From an uncultured Celeribacter sp. (GTDB taxonomy: Bacteria; Pseudomonadota; Alphaproteobacteria; Rhodobacterales; Rhodobacteraceae), in NCBI RefSeq assembly GCF_963675965.1, contig NZ_OY780935.1, positions 434,001 to 498,000 of the forward strand: a stretch of 64,000 nt of DNA. The letters run 5' to 3'. Shown piece by piece: positions 8,452-17,776 of the stretch (positions within the stretch are counted from its first letter, which is position 1; every line of letters starts with the position of its first letter). Under the pieces are notes generated by a model. That model was not told where the DNA came from and ran no database searches. It saw only the letters and a program-made list of their open reading frames with translations. The translations under genes were made by a program, and so were the position numbers.

Positions 8452-8922
8452 ATGATCGAAAAACCGACAGACAGCGAACACGAAACGCCGGATCACTTCC
8501 GGGACAACTGGCCCTATTTCTGGATTGACCGGGCCAGTGCCTACTACATGCGCGCGCTGGACAAACGGCTCAAACCGCTGGGCATCGACACGCCGCGCTG
8601 GCGCGTGCTGATGTCCCTCTACCAGCAAAACTACATGTCGGTTTCCGAGATCGCGGAGTTTTCCACCGTCAAGCTCAACACCACGACGAAAATCGTGCAA
8701 CGCATGCTGAGCGCGGGTCTGGTCGAAACCCGGGTGCGCCCGACCGATGGCCGTGTCACCGAAGTGTGCCTGACCGAAAAGGGCGACGAACTGCGCGCAA
8801 AGGCGCTGGTGGAAGTCGACCGCATTCGCGCGGACAGCTTCTACAACACCTCGCCCGCCGAGCTGGAAGCACTCAACGCAACCCTGCGCAAAATCAGCGC
8901 GGATCTCGCCAAACTGATCTGA
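8452..8922 (+). CDS. iacR: MarR-family regulator, IacR-like
   Basis: 156-residue winged-helix MarR protein. Helices carrying RASAYYMRALDKRLKPLGIDTPRWRVLMSLYQ precede the DNA-binding part (VSEIAEFSTVKLNTTTKIVQRM, about residues 64-85) and the wing RPTDGRVTEVCLTEKG. MarR proteins of this kind repress auxin-degradation operons and release DNA on binding IAA or an intermediate. It points away from the TRAP operon and converges on iacG with a 17-base gap, so it is the only plus-strand gene of the cluster. The gene identity rests mainly on its neighbours. Confidence 0.8.
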   Translation: MIEKPTDSEHETPDHFRDNWPYFWIDRASAYYMRALDKRLKPLGIDTPRWRVLMSLYQQNYMSVSEIAEFSTVKLNTTTKIVQRMLSAGLVETRVRPTDGRVTEVCLTEKGDELRAKALVEVDRIRADSFYNTSPAELEALNATLRKISADLAKLI

Positions 8923-8939
8923 GCCGCAGGACCCTATCA

Positions 8940-9452
8940 TCAGACTTCCTCCCCCGTGAGGTGGTGGAAGTCGCGGCCAAACCAAACCAACCCATGGCGC
9001 AGATCCTGCGCCAGGCGCACCGCTTCGACGGTGCAGAAGAACACCGAATGCGTGCCCTGTTCATGGCGCGAGGCAATACGGCAATCAAAGGCCACATTCG
9101 CATCCGCCAGCACAGGGGCGCCGGTGATCTCGGTCTTCCACTCGCCGTAGGAAAAGCGGTCGACGCCTTCGACATAGCGGGCGAAATGTCCGGAGAGCGG
9201 CTGATGGTCCGCAGCCAGAACATTGACGGCCAAGACGCCGTTTTCGATGAATTTGTCATGCGCAAAGGCGTTCTTGTTGATGCAGACCAGCAAAGTCGGC
9301 GGCGTGTCGGTGACCGAACAGACAGCCGACGCCACAAGCCCGTGCCGGCCGGCCACTCCATCGGTGGTGATCAGGTTCACCGCCGCCCCGAGACGGCTCA
9401 TGCCTTCGCGAAATTCCTGTTGGGTTTTCGTCGGTTCCATCACAGCACCCAT
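8940..9452 (-). CDS. iacG: Flavin reductase, IacG-like
   Basis: 170-residue flavin reductase-like FMN-binding-fold protein that would supply reduced flavin to a partner monooxygenase. Family features are the N-terminal REGMSRLGAAVNLITTDG, GLVASAVCSVTDTPPTLLVCIN, LAVNVLAADHQPLSGHFA and C-terminal GLVWFGRDFHHL. The start at 9452 overlaps the stop of the preceding reductase as TGATG; an ATG at 9440 is the alternative. Last gene of the iac operon. In characterised iac systems IacG serves the flavin-dependent IacA. Confidence 0.85.
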   Translation of the reverse strand: MGAVMEPTKTQQEFREGMSRLGAAVNLITTDGVAGRHGLVASAVCSVTDTPPTLLVCINKNAFAHDKFIENGVLAVNVLAADHQPLSGHFARYVEGVDRFSYGEWKTEITGAPVLADANVAFDCRIASRHEQGTHSVFFCTVEAVRLAQDLRHGLVWFGRDFHHLTGEEV

Positions 9453-10414
9453 CAGAGATCCAGCACCAGCTTGGATCCTTTGGCCCGCGAACAACAGGCG
9501 CAGATCACATCACCGTCTTCGCGTTCCTCATCCGTCAGGAACTGATCGCGGTGGTCGATTTCACCTTCGATCACATCGGTCAGACAGGTGCCACAGACGC
9601 CTTCTTCGCATTTGACTTCGATCTTGATCCCGGCAGCCGCCAGCGCCTTGGCAATGGTATCCTCGGGCCCCACGGTCACGGTGACACCGCTTTCAGCACA
9701 TTCCACCTCGAAGCTGTCGCCAGAGACGTCGACATCGGCAGAGAAATACTCGCGGTGAACATTGGCGCTGGCGTGGCCAGCCGCCTCGGCCGTCTCAATG
9801 ACCCAGTCCATAAACCCTTGCGGGCCGCAGACATACAAATGCGTCGCCGCGTCAGGTGTAGGCAAATCCCGTTTCAGATCAAGGCGCTGCGCGTCGTCTT
9901 TATCATCGAAATGAAAGACGACTTTGTTGGCAAAGTCACAGGATTGCAGCTCATCCAAGAACGCCGTGTTGACCTCAGAGCGGGTGCAGTAATGCAGCGT
10001 GAAATCCTTGCCGATCGCATTCAGGCGCTTGGCCATGGCGATCATCGGCGTGATGCCGATCCCGCCGCCAAACAACACCGTTGTCTGCGCAGTCTCCTCC
10101 AGCGGGAAATGGTTGCGCGGACCTTCGACGGTGAACACCGCCCCTTCAACCGCCGTTTCATGCACCTTGACGGAGCCGCCACGACTTTGCGGGTCCTTCA
10201 GAACGCCGATTTCGTAAAACCCGGTCTCTGCGGGGTCGGAACAGAGCGAATATTGCCGCCACAGGTCCAGCTCCGGCAGGTAGAGGTCCAGATGTGCGCC
10301 AGCGTCATAAGGCAGGATCGCCCCACCCGCCTCGGGTGCGAAGCGAATGCGCGCAATATCGCCCTTGTCGTCAATGCGGGCAATGACTTTCAGTTTTTGT
10401 GCGTTGTCTGCCAT
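9452..10414 (-). CDS. iacF: Ferredoxin-NAD(P)H reductase of ring-hydroxylating dioxygenase, IacF-like
   Basis: 320-residue electron-transfer protein of the phthalate dioxygenase reductase type: FAD domain (WRQYSLCSDP, the RxYS flavin motif, about residues 57-66), NAD(P) domain (FGGGIGITPMIAMAKRL), then a C-terminal plant-type [2Fe-2S] domain (KCEEGVCGTC followed by ICACCS). It passes electrons from NAD(P)H to the Rieske oxygenase IacCD. It starts 2 bases after iacE with GAGG overlapping the previous stop. Confidence 0.9.
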   Translation of the reverse strand: MADNAQKLKVIARIDDKGDIARIRFAPEAGGAILPYDAGAHLDLYLPELDLWRQYSLCSDPAETGFYEIGVLKDPQSRGGSVKVHETAVEGAVFTVEGPRNHFPLEETAQTTVLFGGGIGITPMIAMAKRLNAIGKDFTLHYCTRSEVNTAFLDELQSCDFANKVVFHFDDKDDAQRLDLKRDLPTPDAATHLYVCGPQGFMDWVIETAEAAGHASANVHREYFSADVDVSGDSFEVECAESGVTVTVGPEDTIAKALAAAGIKIEVKCEEGVCGTCLTDVIEGEIDHRDQFLTDEEREDGDVICACCSRAKGSKLVLDL

Positions 10415-10416
10415 TG

Positions 10417-11178
10417 TTACCTCACATACAAGCCGCCGTTGACGTCCCAGCAGGCGCCGTTGACGAAAGCCGCTTCGGGACTGGCGAGCATAACCACCAT
10501 CTGTGCCACGAAATCGGGATCGCCGAACTGACCGACCGGAATGTTCTTCAGGAAGGCGTCGATATTGTCGCCGACAACCCCGCGCACCATCGGGGTGTCC
10601 ATTGGCCCCGGCGCAATAGCATTGCAGGTGATACCGAAGGGCGCCAGATCGCGTGCAAAGACCTTGGTCAGGGTCAGGATCGCTCCTTTCGAGGCCGCGT
10701 AATGCGCTCCCGTAGCCGTGCCGCCATTCTGACCTGCAAGCGAGGCCATGTTGACGATCCGCCCATATCCGCGCTCTTTGAAATGGCGTGCGAAAATCTG
10801 GCTGCCAGCAAAAGTGCCGCCGGCATTGGTTGCCATGATCTCATTGAACACAGCCGGATCGATGTCCATCACCGGCTGTGCCATGGTCCGGGCCGCATTG
10901 TTGACCAGCACCTCAACCGACCCATAGCGCGCGATGCATTTGTCGAGCACCTCCTGGAAGTCCTCGGGCTTGGAGACGTCCAGAGTGGCGGTGATGGCAG
11001 TCTCGCCCGCCAGGTCGAGTTCGGAGGCCAGAGCTTTGGCCTCCTCCCCCGGATTGATATCGGCAATGATCACGCGGTAGCCCGCTTTGTGCAGGGCGCG
11101 CACGACAGACGCGCCGAACCCGCGGGCCCCACCGGTCACAACGGCGGTCTGGATCTTTTCTGGAAGAGGTGCCGTCAT
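10417..11178 (-). CDS. iacE: Short-chain dehydrogenase/reductase, IacE-like
   Basis: 253-residue classical SDR. The cofactor motif TGGARGFG is at about 15-22, NNA at about 91-93, catalytic Ser in NMASLAG and the YAASK pair near 160-164, followed by the APGPMDTPM loop. In studied iac pathways IacE works with IacA early in IAA oxidation. Its start overlaps the iacD stop (TGATG). The fold is certain; the exact substrate comes from gene order only. Confidence 0.85.
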   Translation of the reverse strand: MTAPLPEKIQTAVVTGGARGFGASVVRALHKAGYRVIIADINPGEEAKALASELDLAGETAITATLDVSKPEDFQEVLDKCIARYGSVEVLVNNAARTMAQPVMDIDPAVFNEIMATNAGGTFAGSQIFARHFKERGYGRIVNMASLAGQNGGTATGAHYAASKGAILTLTKVFARDLAPFGITCNAIAPGPMDTPMVRGVVGDNIDAFLKNIPVGQFGDPDFVAQMVVMLASPEAAFVNGACWDVNGGLYVR

Positions 11179-11672
11179 CAGAACAAATAGCTGAACGAAT
11201 TCAGCATCCCGTCAGAGTTCAGAAGGCGCACGATCTTTTCGTGCAGCTGGAAACCGTCGTCGGTCTTTTTCAGCGTGTAATAGGCATTGCCTGCCCATGT
11301 GCGCTGACGGCCGAATTTATCTTCGATCAGATGTTCGGCGCAGGAGACTTTGACCAGATCGCCCTCGGCAGAGAGGATGCGAATGCGCGACAGGGTGCGC
11401 ACGGTCTGTGCGGGCGGCGCCGAAGAGATCGAAAAGCCGCGCTGGAACCGACCGATGCGATCACGCCGCATCTTATCGTTGTCGTAGCACAGGTTCAGCT
11501 GGTTCTTGTAATCGTCGCCTTCGCCCATCGGCATGATGTAAAGGCCGTCTTCGGTCCAGAGATCCAGCCAACCGTCATAATCCTTGGTGTCGAGCAGGTC
11601 GCCCTCCGTCCAGATGAATTCGGTCACCTCAGACAGCAGCGCACGGGTGTCGATTTTGCTCATCTCGGTCAT
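11178..11672 (-). CDS. iacD: Ring-hydroxylating dioxygenase small subunit, IacD-like
   Basis: 164-residue beta subunit of an aromatic ring-hydroxylating dioxygenase (NTF2-like cone fold). Recognisable are VTEFIWTEGDLLDTKDYDGWLDLWTEDGLYIMP and the C-terminal AGNAYYTLKKTDDGFQLHEKIVRLLNSD. It stabilises the alpha-subunit hexamer and is not itself catalytic. The start at 11672 gives an ATGA overlap with iacC; a GTG at 11693 and an ATG at 11663 are alternatives. Confidence 0.87.
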   Translation of the reverse strand: MTEMSKIDTRALLSEVTEFIWTEGDLLDTKDYDGWLDLWTEDGLYIMPMGEGDDYKNQLNLCYDNDKMRRDRIGRFQRGFSISSAPPAQTVRTLSRIRILSAEGDLVKVSCAEHLIEDKFGRQRTWAGNAYYTLKKTDDGFQLHEKIVRLLNSDGMLNSFSYLF

Positions 11673-12946
11673 TTCGCCATCATCCTTTTCCACATTGTGT
11701 AAGCGGCGCGCATACCGGTCTCGGCGGAGATGTGACCCCGCGGGCCGAATTCACCGGGTTCTTCGTCGACCATGCCGCGGTTGACGAGGATCGGCAGATC
11801 TTCGGCGCCCTTGGTGCCACGCTGAACGCGTTCCCAGACTTCCGCATCGTCCGGCGAACCAAAGCCCATCGGTCCCTGAAAGTGTTCGTGCAGACGCATC
11901 CGCGCCTGGTTGGCAGCTTCCGGACCGCCGTCCATGCCGATGGCGATGTGACGGATTTCGGTCTTTTCGACGTTGATCGGGGTCAGCACGCGGAAGAAAG
12001 ACAGCGAGAAGGACACGTTCGGGAAGAGGTTCAGGTTGAACCCGGCCCCACTCACGGCACGAACGATCTTTTTGACCTGATCTTCCGGATAGCCCTCATC
12101 GCGCAGTTCCTGTGCCAGATCGGCAAAGCGATCCGGGATCGGCGCATCAAGATTTTCATCCAGATCGACCAGCTCAGGGATCATCGTCATCACAGAGTGA
12201 CCGTTGCCGAGATCTTCGACATAGCCGACGCCTTTGTCGAGGAAGTCGAACATGTCTTCGGTCTGACCGTCGAGCGTCTGCATGAAGCTCTTGTGCACGA
12301 TCGGGAAGTGATAGGCGTCGGTGGTGTTTTCCAGCTGCACTTTCCAGTTCATCGGCACGGCAAACTGATGTTCGCCCAGAACCTTGACCGGAAAACCGCC
12401 GCCCTGCTTCATGAACAGGTCGATATATTTGCGCACGCCCTCGCCGAGGAAGTCCTCAAGCGGTTCGATGTCTTCGTTGAAAGTCGCAAACACCATGCCG
12501 TTGTAGGCTTCGGTGCGCAGACGTTGCAGGCCGTGCTGGCTCTTGTCGAAGTCGTCGCCATATTGTTCGGGATAGGGCAGCGCACGCAGGCTGCCGTCCA
12601 GAGCATAGCCCCAGCCGTGGTAGGGACACTGGAAGGAAGACGTCTTGCCCTTCTTGACCTCACAGACCGTCGCGGCGCGGTGACGGCAGCGATTGACCAT
12701 GCAATGGATCTTGCCCTTGCGGTCGCGCACGACGATCACCGGCTCAAGGCCGACGTGGCTCAGTTTGAACGACCCTTTGTCGGGGAATTCGCTTTCATGT
12801 GCGACCCAAACCCAGGTGTTTTTGAAGATCTTTTCCATTTCCTCGTCAAAGAGGGCGGGATCTTCGTACATTTCGGTGGCGACCTTGGCGTTCTTTTCAT
12901 CGTAGAGCGCGTCGAGATCGCTGAACTTCGGCATATCGAGAGACAT
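11669..12946 (-). CDS. iacC: Rieske oxygenase alpha subunit, IacC-like
   Basis: 425-residue catalytic subunit. The Rieske centre ligands are C87, H89, C107 and H110 (NRCRHRA and CPYHGW), and the mononuclear iron ligands are D210, H213 and H218 in NTTDAYHFPIVH, with the expected spacing. AAGGAG precedes the ATG. With IacD and IacF it forms a three-component dioxygenase that, in auxin degraders, acts on an intermediate after dioxindole-3-acetate on the way to catechol. No catechol-cleavage genes are in the window, so the ring-fission step must be elsewhere. Confidence 0.92.
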   Translation of the reverse strand: MSLDMPKFSDLDALYDEKNAKVATEMYEDPALFDEEMEKIFKNTWVWVAHESEFPDKGSFKLSHVGLEPVIVVRDRKGKIHCMVNRCRHRAATVCEVKKGKTSSFQCPYHGWGYALDGSLRALPYPEQYGDDFDKSQHGLQRLRTEAYNGMVFATFNEDIEPLEDFLGEGVRKYIDLFMKQGGGFPVKVLGEHQFAVPMNWKVQLENTTDAYHFPIVHKSFMQTLDGQTEDMFDFLDKGVGYVEDLGNGHSVMTMIPELVDLDENLDAPIPDRFADLAQELRDEGYPEDQVKKIVRAVSGAGFNLNLFPNVSFSLSFFRVLTPINVEKTEIRHIAIGMDGGPEAANQARMRLHEHFQGPMGFGSPDDAEVWERVQRGTKGAEDLPILVNRGMVDEEPGEFGPRGHISAETGMRAAYTMWKRMMAK

Positions 12947-12989
12947 GTCAGCTCCTTCTCACATGGCGGACCTCAGAGGTCCGGGAAAA

Positions 12990-13352
12990 TCAAAGTTGCG
13001 GAATTTCGAGCGCCCGACCCATACGAGCCTCGACGGTCATGTATTTCCAGAGACGGTCGTTGCCTTCGCCCACGACAATCTCGCGCAGCAGGTTGCAGGC
13101 GGCCTGCACATCGGTACGGGTCGGGAAGTCAGCCATGATGTACCAAGTGTAGGGAAAGCCGACGGACGCACCGACAAAGGTCTGATCGTCGTCAAACGTA
13201 CCAACGATTTCAACACCTTCCATCTGGTCGATCTTGGCCATCAGTTCCTGCGTGGCTTTCCACACCGGGCCGATCTGATCAAACGGCAGGCTGAAAAACG
13301 CAGCGTGGTTGTTGAAGCACAAAAGCGTGCGGATCGGTTTGGTCTCGCTCAT
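12990..13352 (-). CDS. iacB: Small conserved protein, IacB-like
   Basis: 120-residue soluble protein with no signal peptide or membrane segment. It has alternating hydrophobic beta strands (RTLLCFNNHAAFFSLP, VEIVGTFDDDQTFVG, TWYIMADFPT) and a helix (DVQAACNLLREIVVG), suggesting a ferredoxin-like alpha/beta dimer. Its position directly before the dioxygenase genes and its size match iacB, a protein needed for full IAA breakdown but of poorly defined chemistry. Called on synteny and size. Confidence 0.68.
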   Translation of the reverse strand: MSETKPIRTLLCFNNHAAFFSLPFDQIGPVWKATQELMAKIDQMEGVEIVGTFDDDQTFVGASVGFPYTWYIMADFPTRTDVQAACNLLREIVVGEGNDRLWKYMTVEARMGRALEIPQL

Positions 13353-13422
13353 TTGTCGTATCCTTTTGGCAATCTCTGTTTCGTCTCAAAAGACGGTCTT
13401 CATTGTTTGGTCTGGCGCGGTA

Positions 13423-14574
13423 TCACGGGTAGCCCGGCATGGTGGGCTGTTCAAAGAACCCTGCCCCGGCCGCAGTCCATGTGCCCTCGCCCATAAAGGC
13501 GTGCTGGGCGACACAGGCCGCATCGATCATGCAGCGCCCCAGCGGATGCCCCGTCGCCATGACGCCGGAACCGCCTATGACAAAGGCCAGCCGCGCCGCC
13601 TCGGCCCCGTCGCGGGCGGCCTTGGTGGCCACCAGACGCAGGCGAATTTTCATGTCCTGACTGACGTCGCCCGTGGTTTTCAGTTCGTCCCAGGCGGCTT
13701 CGATGGTGTCGTAAAAGGCCGCGCGCGCGCCCATCAACAGCCCTTCGGCCTTGGCAAATTCCGCCTGCACATAAGGACGCGCGCCCGGGTTCGGCGCGCC
13801 TGTGATCGACGCACGCTGGCGCGCGTCGGAAACGAGGAAGTTCAGGGCCTCACGCGCCGCGCCCAGGGAAACCACAGCCAGAACCTGCGCCGCCAGTGCC
13901 ATCGCCGGAAAGCGGAAAATCGGGTCGTCCATGGTCGGCGCGCCACCGCGGATAAAGGTCCATTCCGGGGCCACAACGACATCCTTCACCACCGCATCAT
14001 GCGATCCGGTCGCGGTCAGCCCGATGGTGTTCCAGGTTTCATCGACCGTCACCTGATCGCGTGGCATGACCGCGACGCGCGGCAGCGGCGTGTCATCGCC
14101 TTCAACCTTGATGCCAACGCCCACCAGAGAGGATCCCATGATGCCGGAGGCATAGGGCCAACGCCCGTTCACCTTGACGCCACCGGCCACTTTTTCAGCT
14201 TTCTGAGGCGGGAACATGGCACCGGCAAAGACCGTATCGGGATCCTTGGCATAGATTTCAGCATAGGTTTCCGGCGGCAGCGCCGCCAGATAGGTCGCCG
14301 AGACCCCAAAGGAGGCGACCCAGCCGGTGGAGGCATCGGCTGCGGAAATGTCTTCGATCAGACGGCAGAAATCGGCCGGAGACAAGTCGTCGCCGCCAAA
14401 ACGTGCCGGCACAAAGGCGCGATAGGCCCCGATCTTCTGCAGCAGCGTGACAACATCCTGAGGCACGTGCCGCAGTTTCGTGAATTCTGCCCGGCGGGTC
14501 CGGATCTGCTCCAGAATGCCTTCATAGTCGGAAATCGTCGACGGATCGGCCGCCAGTTTCGAAATATAGCTCAT
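13423..14574 (-). CDS. iacA: Acyl-CoA dehydrogenase-fold flavin monooxygenase, IacA-like
   Basis: 383-residue protein of the acyl-CoA dehydrogenase/group D flavin monooxygenase fold (HpaB/indole oxygenase type): helical N-terminal domain (GAYRAFVPARFGGDD, DASTGWVASFG), central beta domain (KVNGRWPYASG) and C-terminal helices (LAFVIGGSGVMATGHPLGRCMIDA). The catalytic base Glu of true acyl-CoA dehydrogenases is not evident. IacA starts IAA degradation by oxygenating the indole ring using flavin reduced by IacG. ATG at 14574 overlaps the amidase stop (ATGA), so the longer upstream reading frame is not used. Confidence 0.85.
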   Translation of the reverse strand: MSYISKLAADPSTISDYEGILEQIRTRRAEFTKLRHVPQDVVTLLQKIGAYRAFVPARFGGDDLSPADFCRLIEDISAADASTGWVASFGVSATYLAALPPETYAEIYAKDPDTVFAGAMFPPQKAEKVAGGVKVNGRWPYASGIMGSSLVGVGIKVEGDDTPLPRVAVMPRDQVTVDETWNTIGLTATGSHDAVVKDVVVAPEWTFIRGGAPTMDDPIFRFPAMALAAQVLAVVSLGAAREALNFLVSDARQRASITGAPNPGARPYVQAEFAKAEGLLMGARAAFYDTIEAAWDELKTTGDVSQDMKIRLRLVATKAARDGAEAARLAFVIGGSGVMATGHPLGRCMIDAACVAQHAFMGEGTWTAAGAGFFEQPTMPGYP

Positions 14575-15743
14575 GCTTTCATGTCCTCGTCTGTCTGAGG
14601 GGCCTGAAACAGCGGAATGCAGCTCACCACCCATTTGGCAATGGCGCACAGCCGTGCGTCTTCGCCTTTGCGTGCGATGATCTGCAAGCCAATGGGCAAG
14701 CCGTCATTGGTTCGTGCGGGCAAGGTGATCGCGGGATGCCCGCTCAGATTGAAAGGCCGCAGGAAGCGGGTCAGCGGCAGGATGGACTGCGGGTCCTTGG
14801 CCTCTTCCAGCGTCGGCGGCACCACCGGCAGCGCCGGGGTGACAAGCGCGTCATAGCCTTCGAGCAGCGCATCCACTTCGGCGGTGAACACTGCGCGGAT
14901 TTCTTCGGCCTTGGTCAGATCTTCCGCGCTCACCTGACGGGCGGCGGCCAGTCGTGTCTGGATGTCGGCGCCAAGCGGCGCCCCTTCGTCCAGAAGATGC
15001 CCGAAGGCATTTGCGGTTTCATGGGAAATCACCGTCATCCCCGCCTGAAACGCGTCCATCATATGTGGCAGGCGCTCATAAGGCATATCCGGGTAGGCAT
15101 CCATGAGGGCAAAGACCAGCGGGTCACCCACTTTGGGATCGACCTCGGATTTCACCCGTGCCAGACACGGGGCAACGGAAAGACGTTCGGCCTTGAAGGT
15201 CGGATCGATGGCCGCCATGCCGGTCTCGATCATGGCCATATCGCGGGCAAACACCCCCACGCAGTCGAGCGAGGAATGCGCCGGGCTCAGCCCTTCGCGC
15301 GACACCCGTCCAAAGGTTGGCTTGATGCCAATCACGCCACAGCAGGTGGCTGGCTGGCGCACAGAACCGCCAGTGTCAGTCCCGATTGCAAAGTCACAGA
15401 TCCCCGCTGCCACGGCCACGGCGGACCCCGAAGAAGACCCCCCCGGAATGCGGTCCGGCCACATCGGATTGACCGGCGTACCAAAGGTTGCATTCACCCC
15501 GGTCATACCGAAGGCCAGCTCATGCATATTGGCCTTGCCGATGATGTGGCAGCCCTTGTCTAAAAGCCCATCGACGATCGGCGCGTTCTTCTGTGCGGGT
15601 GCGGCCGTCGCGAAAGCGGCAGAGCCCGCCGTGGTCACGGTGCCCGCAATATCGATACAATCTTTGACAGCAACAGTCGGTCCTTTACCCCCCATATCAA
15701 GGGGCAGAACCAGCGTTGCGTCGCTGGAGGATGGTGTGTGCAT
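14571..15743 (-). CDS. iacH: Amidase-signature enzyme, IacH-like
   Basis: 390-residue amidase-signature hydrolase. The Ser-cisSer-Lys triad is readable: Lys in VAVKD near residue 26, the cis-Ser/Ser segments GGSSSGSAVAVAAG and GTDTGGSVR. Such enzymes hydrolyse amides; IacH belongs to the lower part of IAA catabolism and could open an isatin-like lactam or act on an indole acetamide. Here it is the first gene of the iac operon, whereas in the Pseudomonas reference order it follows iacG. It is preceded by the 360-base operator-promoter region. Confidence 0.82.
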   Translation of the reverse strand: MHTPSSSDATLVLPLDMGGKGPTVAVKDCIDIAGTVTTAGSAAFATAAPAQKNAPIVDGLLDKGCHIIGKANMHELAFGMTGVNATFGTPVNPMWPDRIPGGSSSGSAVAVAAGICDFAIGTDTGGSVRQPATCCGVIGIKPTFGRVSREGLSPAHSSLDCVGVFARDMAMIETGMAAIDPTFKAERLSVAPCLARVKSEVDPKVGDPLVFALMDAYPDMPYERLPHMMDAFQAGMTVISHETANAFGHLLDEGAPLGADIQTRLAAARQVSAEDLTKAEEIRAVFTAEVDALLEGYDALVTPALPVVPPTLEEAKDPQSILPLTRFLRPFNLSGHPAITLPARTNDGLPIGLQIIARKGEDARLCAIAKWVVSCIPLFQAPQTDEDMKA

Positions 15744-16024
15744 TTTCGGTCCCTGTGGGATTTCTTGTCGCCGTCTTTTGCGGCATTTACAGTAACTTTC
15801 ACGCAAATTAATTTTCAGTCAAGTTTTATTTTGCAATTTTTCCTGCAACGCGTACCCATCCCCGCCGCAAGGCCCTTACGTTACATTTACTGCATTCCTC
15901 CACGCCAAACGCGGCTCATGGCCGGTGAATTCTTAAGCGCTCAGAAAAAATCGACCCTGATCAACAGACAGCAAGGCCCCGCCACGTCGAAACAAGCCTC
16001 CCGACTCGGGGCCTGCTCGACACG
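15744..16024 (-). promoter_or_regulatory. Upstream region of the iac operon
   Basis: About 280 bases without a convincing gene. On the minus strand TTGACT (15822-15817) is a possible -35, though no good -10 follows. Downstream of it lies the perfect palindrome AAATTAATTT (15805-15814), and upstream an inverted repeat TTGCA-N8-TGCAA (15831-15848). These two symmetric A+T-rich sites are the best candidates for binding of the MarR-type IacR. The 15900-16020 part shows nothing recognisable. Confidence 0.5.
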
Positions 16025-16050
16025 AAAAAGAGGCGCCCGAATGGGCGCCT
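16025..16050 (-). terminator. Rho-independent terminator of the GMC gene
   Basis: AGGCGCCC (16031-16038) pairs with GGGCGCCT (16043-16050) around a GAAT loop; on the minus strand the stem is followed by CTTTTTCG. It lies 55 bases after the GMC oxidoreductase stop and shields the iac promoter from read-through. Confidence 0.88.
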
Positions 16051-16105
16051 CAGGGGGAGAAACCTCACGCGCCCTCGTCCGGCGCGCTCCGGGATAAGAT
16101 GTGGC

Positions 16106-17752
16106 TCAGCCAGCGGCCTTGATCATATCTGCGGCTTTTTCCGCAATCATGATCACAGGCGCATTGGTGTTGCCGGTGGTGACAAAGGGCATGATCGAAG
16201 CATCGACCACACGCAGCCCGTCAACACCGTGCACCTTGAGTTCCGGATCGACCACGGCCATGTCATCGACGCCCATTTTGCAGGTCCCGACCTGGTGGTG
16301 ATAGCTCATCACCGCAGAACGCGCATATTCCGCGATTTCTTCGTCACTCTGCGCTTCCGGCCCCGGATAGATCTCACGTTTGATCCAGTCTTTCAGAGCG
16401 GGCTGTTCCGCGATTTCGCGGATCATCTTCACGCAGCTCACCAGCGTGTCGACGTCATATTGCGTCGCCAGAACGTTGGGATCGAGGATGATATCGTCCT
16501 CGGGATCCGCCGAGGTCAGCAGCACCTCACCGCGCGATGTCGGTTTGACGCCCCCCGCGTTGAAGGTGAAGGCATTGGCCACAGAGGCATCCTGTTCGGG
16601 TGCATAATACGGGCCGAACAGACCCAGCGGCTGCATGTCCGGCTCCGGCCGGTCCTCAGAGGTCTTGGCGAACATCTGGGTGTGCAGCGGCGTCACGCCC
16701 ATATTGTTGGGCGGCGGCACCTGTCGGCTGGCTTCCCAAGTGACCGGCAGCAGCGTGTGGTCATGCAGGTTCTTGCCAACGCCCGGCAGCTCATGCACCA
16801 GATCAATGCCGACCTCTGCCAGATGGTCTTTCGGGCCGATGCCCGACAGCATCAGGATGCGCGGGCTTTCGATCGCCCCGCCACAGACGATCACCTCACG
16901 GCTGGCGGTGATACTGCGCAATTCGCCTTCTTGCATATAGGTGACGCCGGTGGCGCGCCCGTCACTGATGTCGACCTTATGCACCCGTGCATTGGTGATC
17001 AGCGTCAGGTTCGAACGCTCCAGCGCGGGACGCAGGAAGGCCACGGCGGTCGACTGGCGTTTGCCATAGTTGGTGTTCAGGTCACAAAAGCCGATGCCCA
17101 TCTGATCGCCTGAATTGCAATCGGGGTTATAGGCGTGTCCGGCCTGAACGCCCGCCTCGACCATGGCCTTGTTCACCGGATGCGGTTTGACTTCGGATGT
17201 CACATGCAACAGGCCGCCCTTGGCGTGGCGTTCGGACGGTTCGCCATCATAATCCTCGGATTTGAGGAAATAGGGCAGCACGTCGTCCCAGGACCAGCCG
17301 TCGTTGCCCAATGCCGCCCAGCCATCATAATCGGTTTCCGAGCCGCGCACGTAGATCATGCCATTGAGCGAGGACGATCCGCCGAGCGTTTTGCCACGGG
17401 GCCAGAACAGCTGACGATCCTGCGCATGTTGTTGCGGCTTGGTCCAATAGGCCCAGTCATAGGACGAATTCCACAGCTCGATCACCCGGATCGGAGTGGA
17501 AATCATTTCGGTGTCATCCGGCCCACCTGCTTCCAGCAACAGCACTTTGGCACCGTGTTCGGACAGCCGGTTTGCCAGAACACAGCCGGCAGAACCCGCG
17601 CCGCAGATGATGTAATCATAGTCTTGGTCCTGCGCATCTGCCGGATTGACAGAGGCTCCCCAAAGCCCGCCGCCCAGCGACAGAACGCCAGAGGCCACTG
17701 CCGTATGGCCGATAAAGCTGCGGCGGTTCATTTTCTTGATGTTGTCAGTCAT
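16106..17752 (-). CDS. Tat-exported GMC-family alcohol oxidoreductase
   Basis: 548-residue FAD-dependent glucose-methanol-choline family enzyme. Residues 8-14 (MNRRSFIG) and the following hydrophobic stretch form a twin-arginine signal, so the folded flavoprotein is exported. The FAD motif [20 protein letters not shown] follows; [14 protein letters not shown] and [13 protein letters not shown] are the PROSITE GMC signatures, and the active-site His lies in [10 protein letters not shown] near the C-terminus. It would oxidise a primary alcohol to an aldehyde, the substrate of the adjacent ALDH. The alcohol is unknown; aryl alcohols such as tryptophol or polyethylene glycol-type alcohols are candidates. 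Confidence 0.88.
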   Translation of the reverse strand: MTDNIKKMNRRSFIGHTAVASGVLSLGGGLWGASVNPADAQDQDYDYIICGAGSAGCVLANRLSEHGAKVLLLEAGGPDDTEMISTPIRVIELWNSSYDWAYWTKPQQHAQDRQLFWPRGKTLGGSSSLNGMIYVRGSETDYDGWAALGNDGWSWDDVLPYFLKSEDYDGEPSERHAKGGLLHVTSEVKPHPVNKAMVEAGVQAGHAYNPDCNSGDQMGIGFCDLNTNYGKRQSTAVAFLRPALERSNLTLITNARVHKVDISDGRATGVTYMQEGELRSITASREVIVCGGAIESPRILMLSGIGPKDHLAEVGIDLVHELPGVGKNLHDHTLLPVTWEASRQVPPPNNMGVTPLHTQMFAKTSEDRPEPDMQPLGLFGPYYAPEQDASVANAFTFNAGGVKPTSRGEVLLTSADPEDDIILDPNVLATQYDVDTLVSCVKMIREIAEQPALKDWIKREIYPGPEAQSDEEIAEYARSAVMSYHHQVGTCKMGVDDMAVVDPELKVHGVDGLRVVDASIMPFVTTGNTNAPVIMIAEKAADMIKAAG

Positions 17753-17776
17753 TTCAATCGTTCCTGTACGTTCGAT

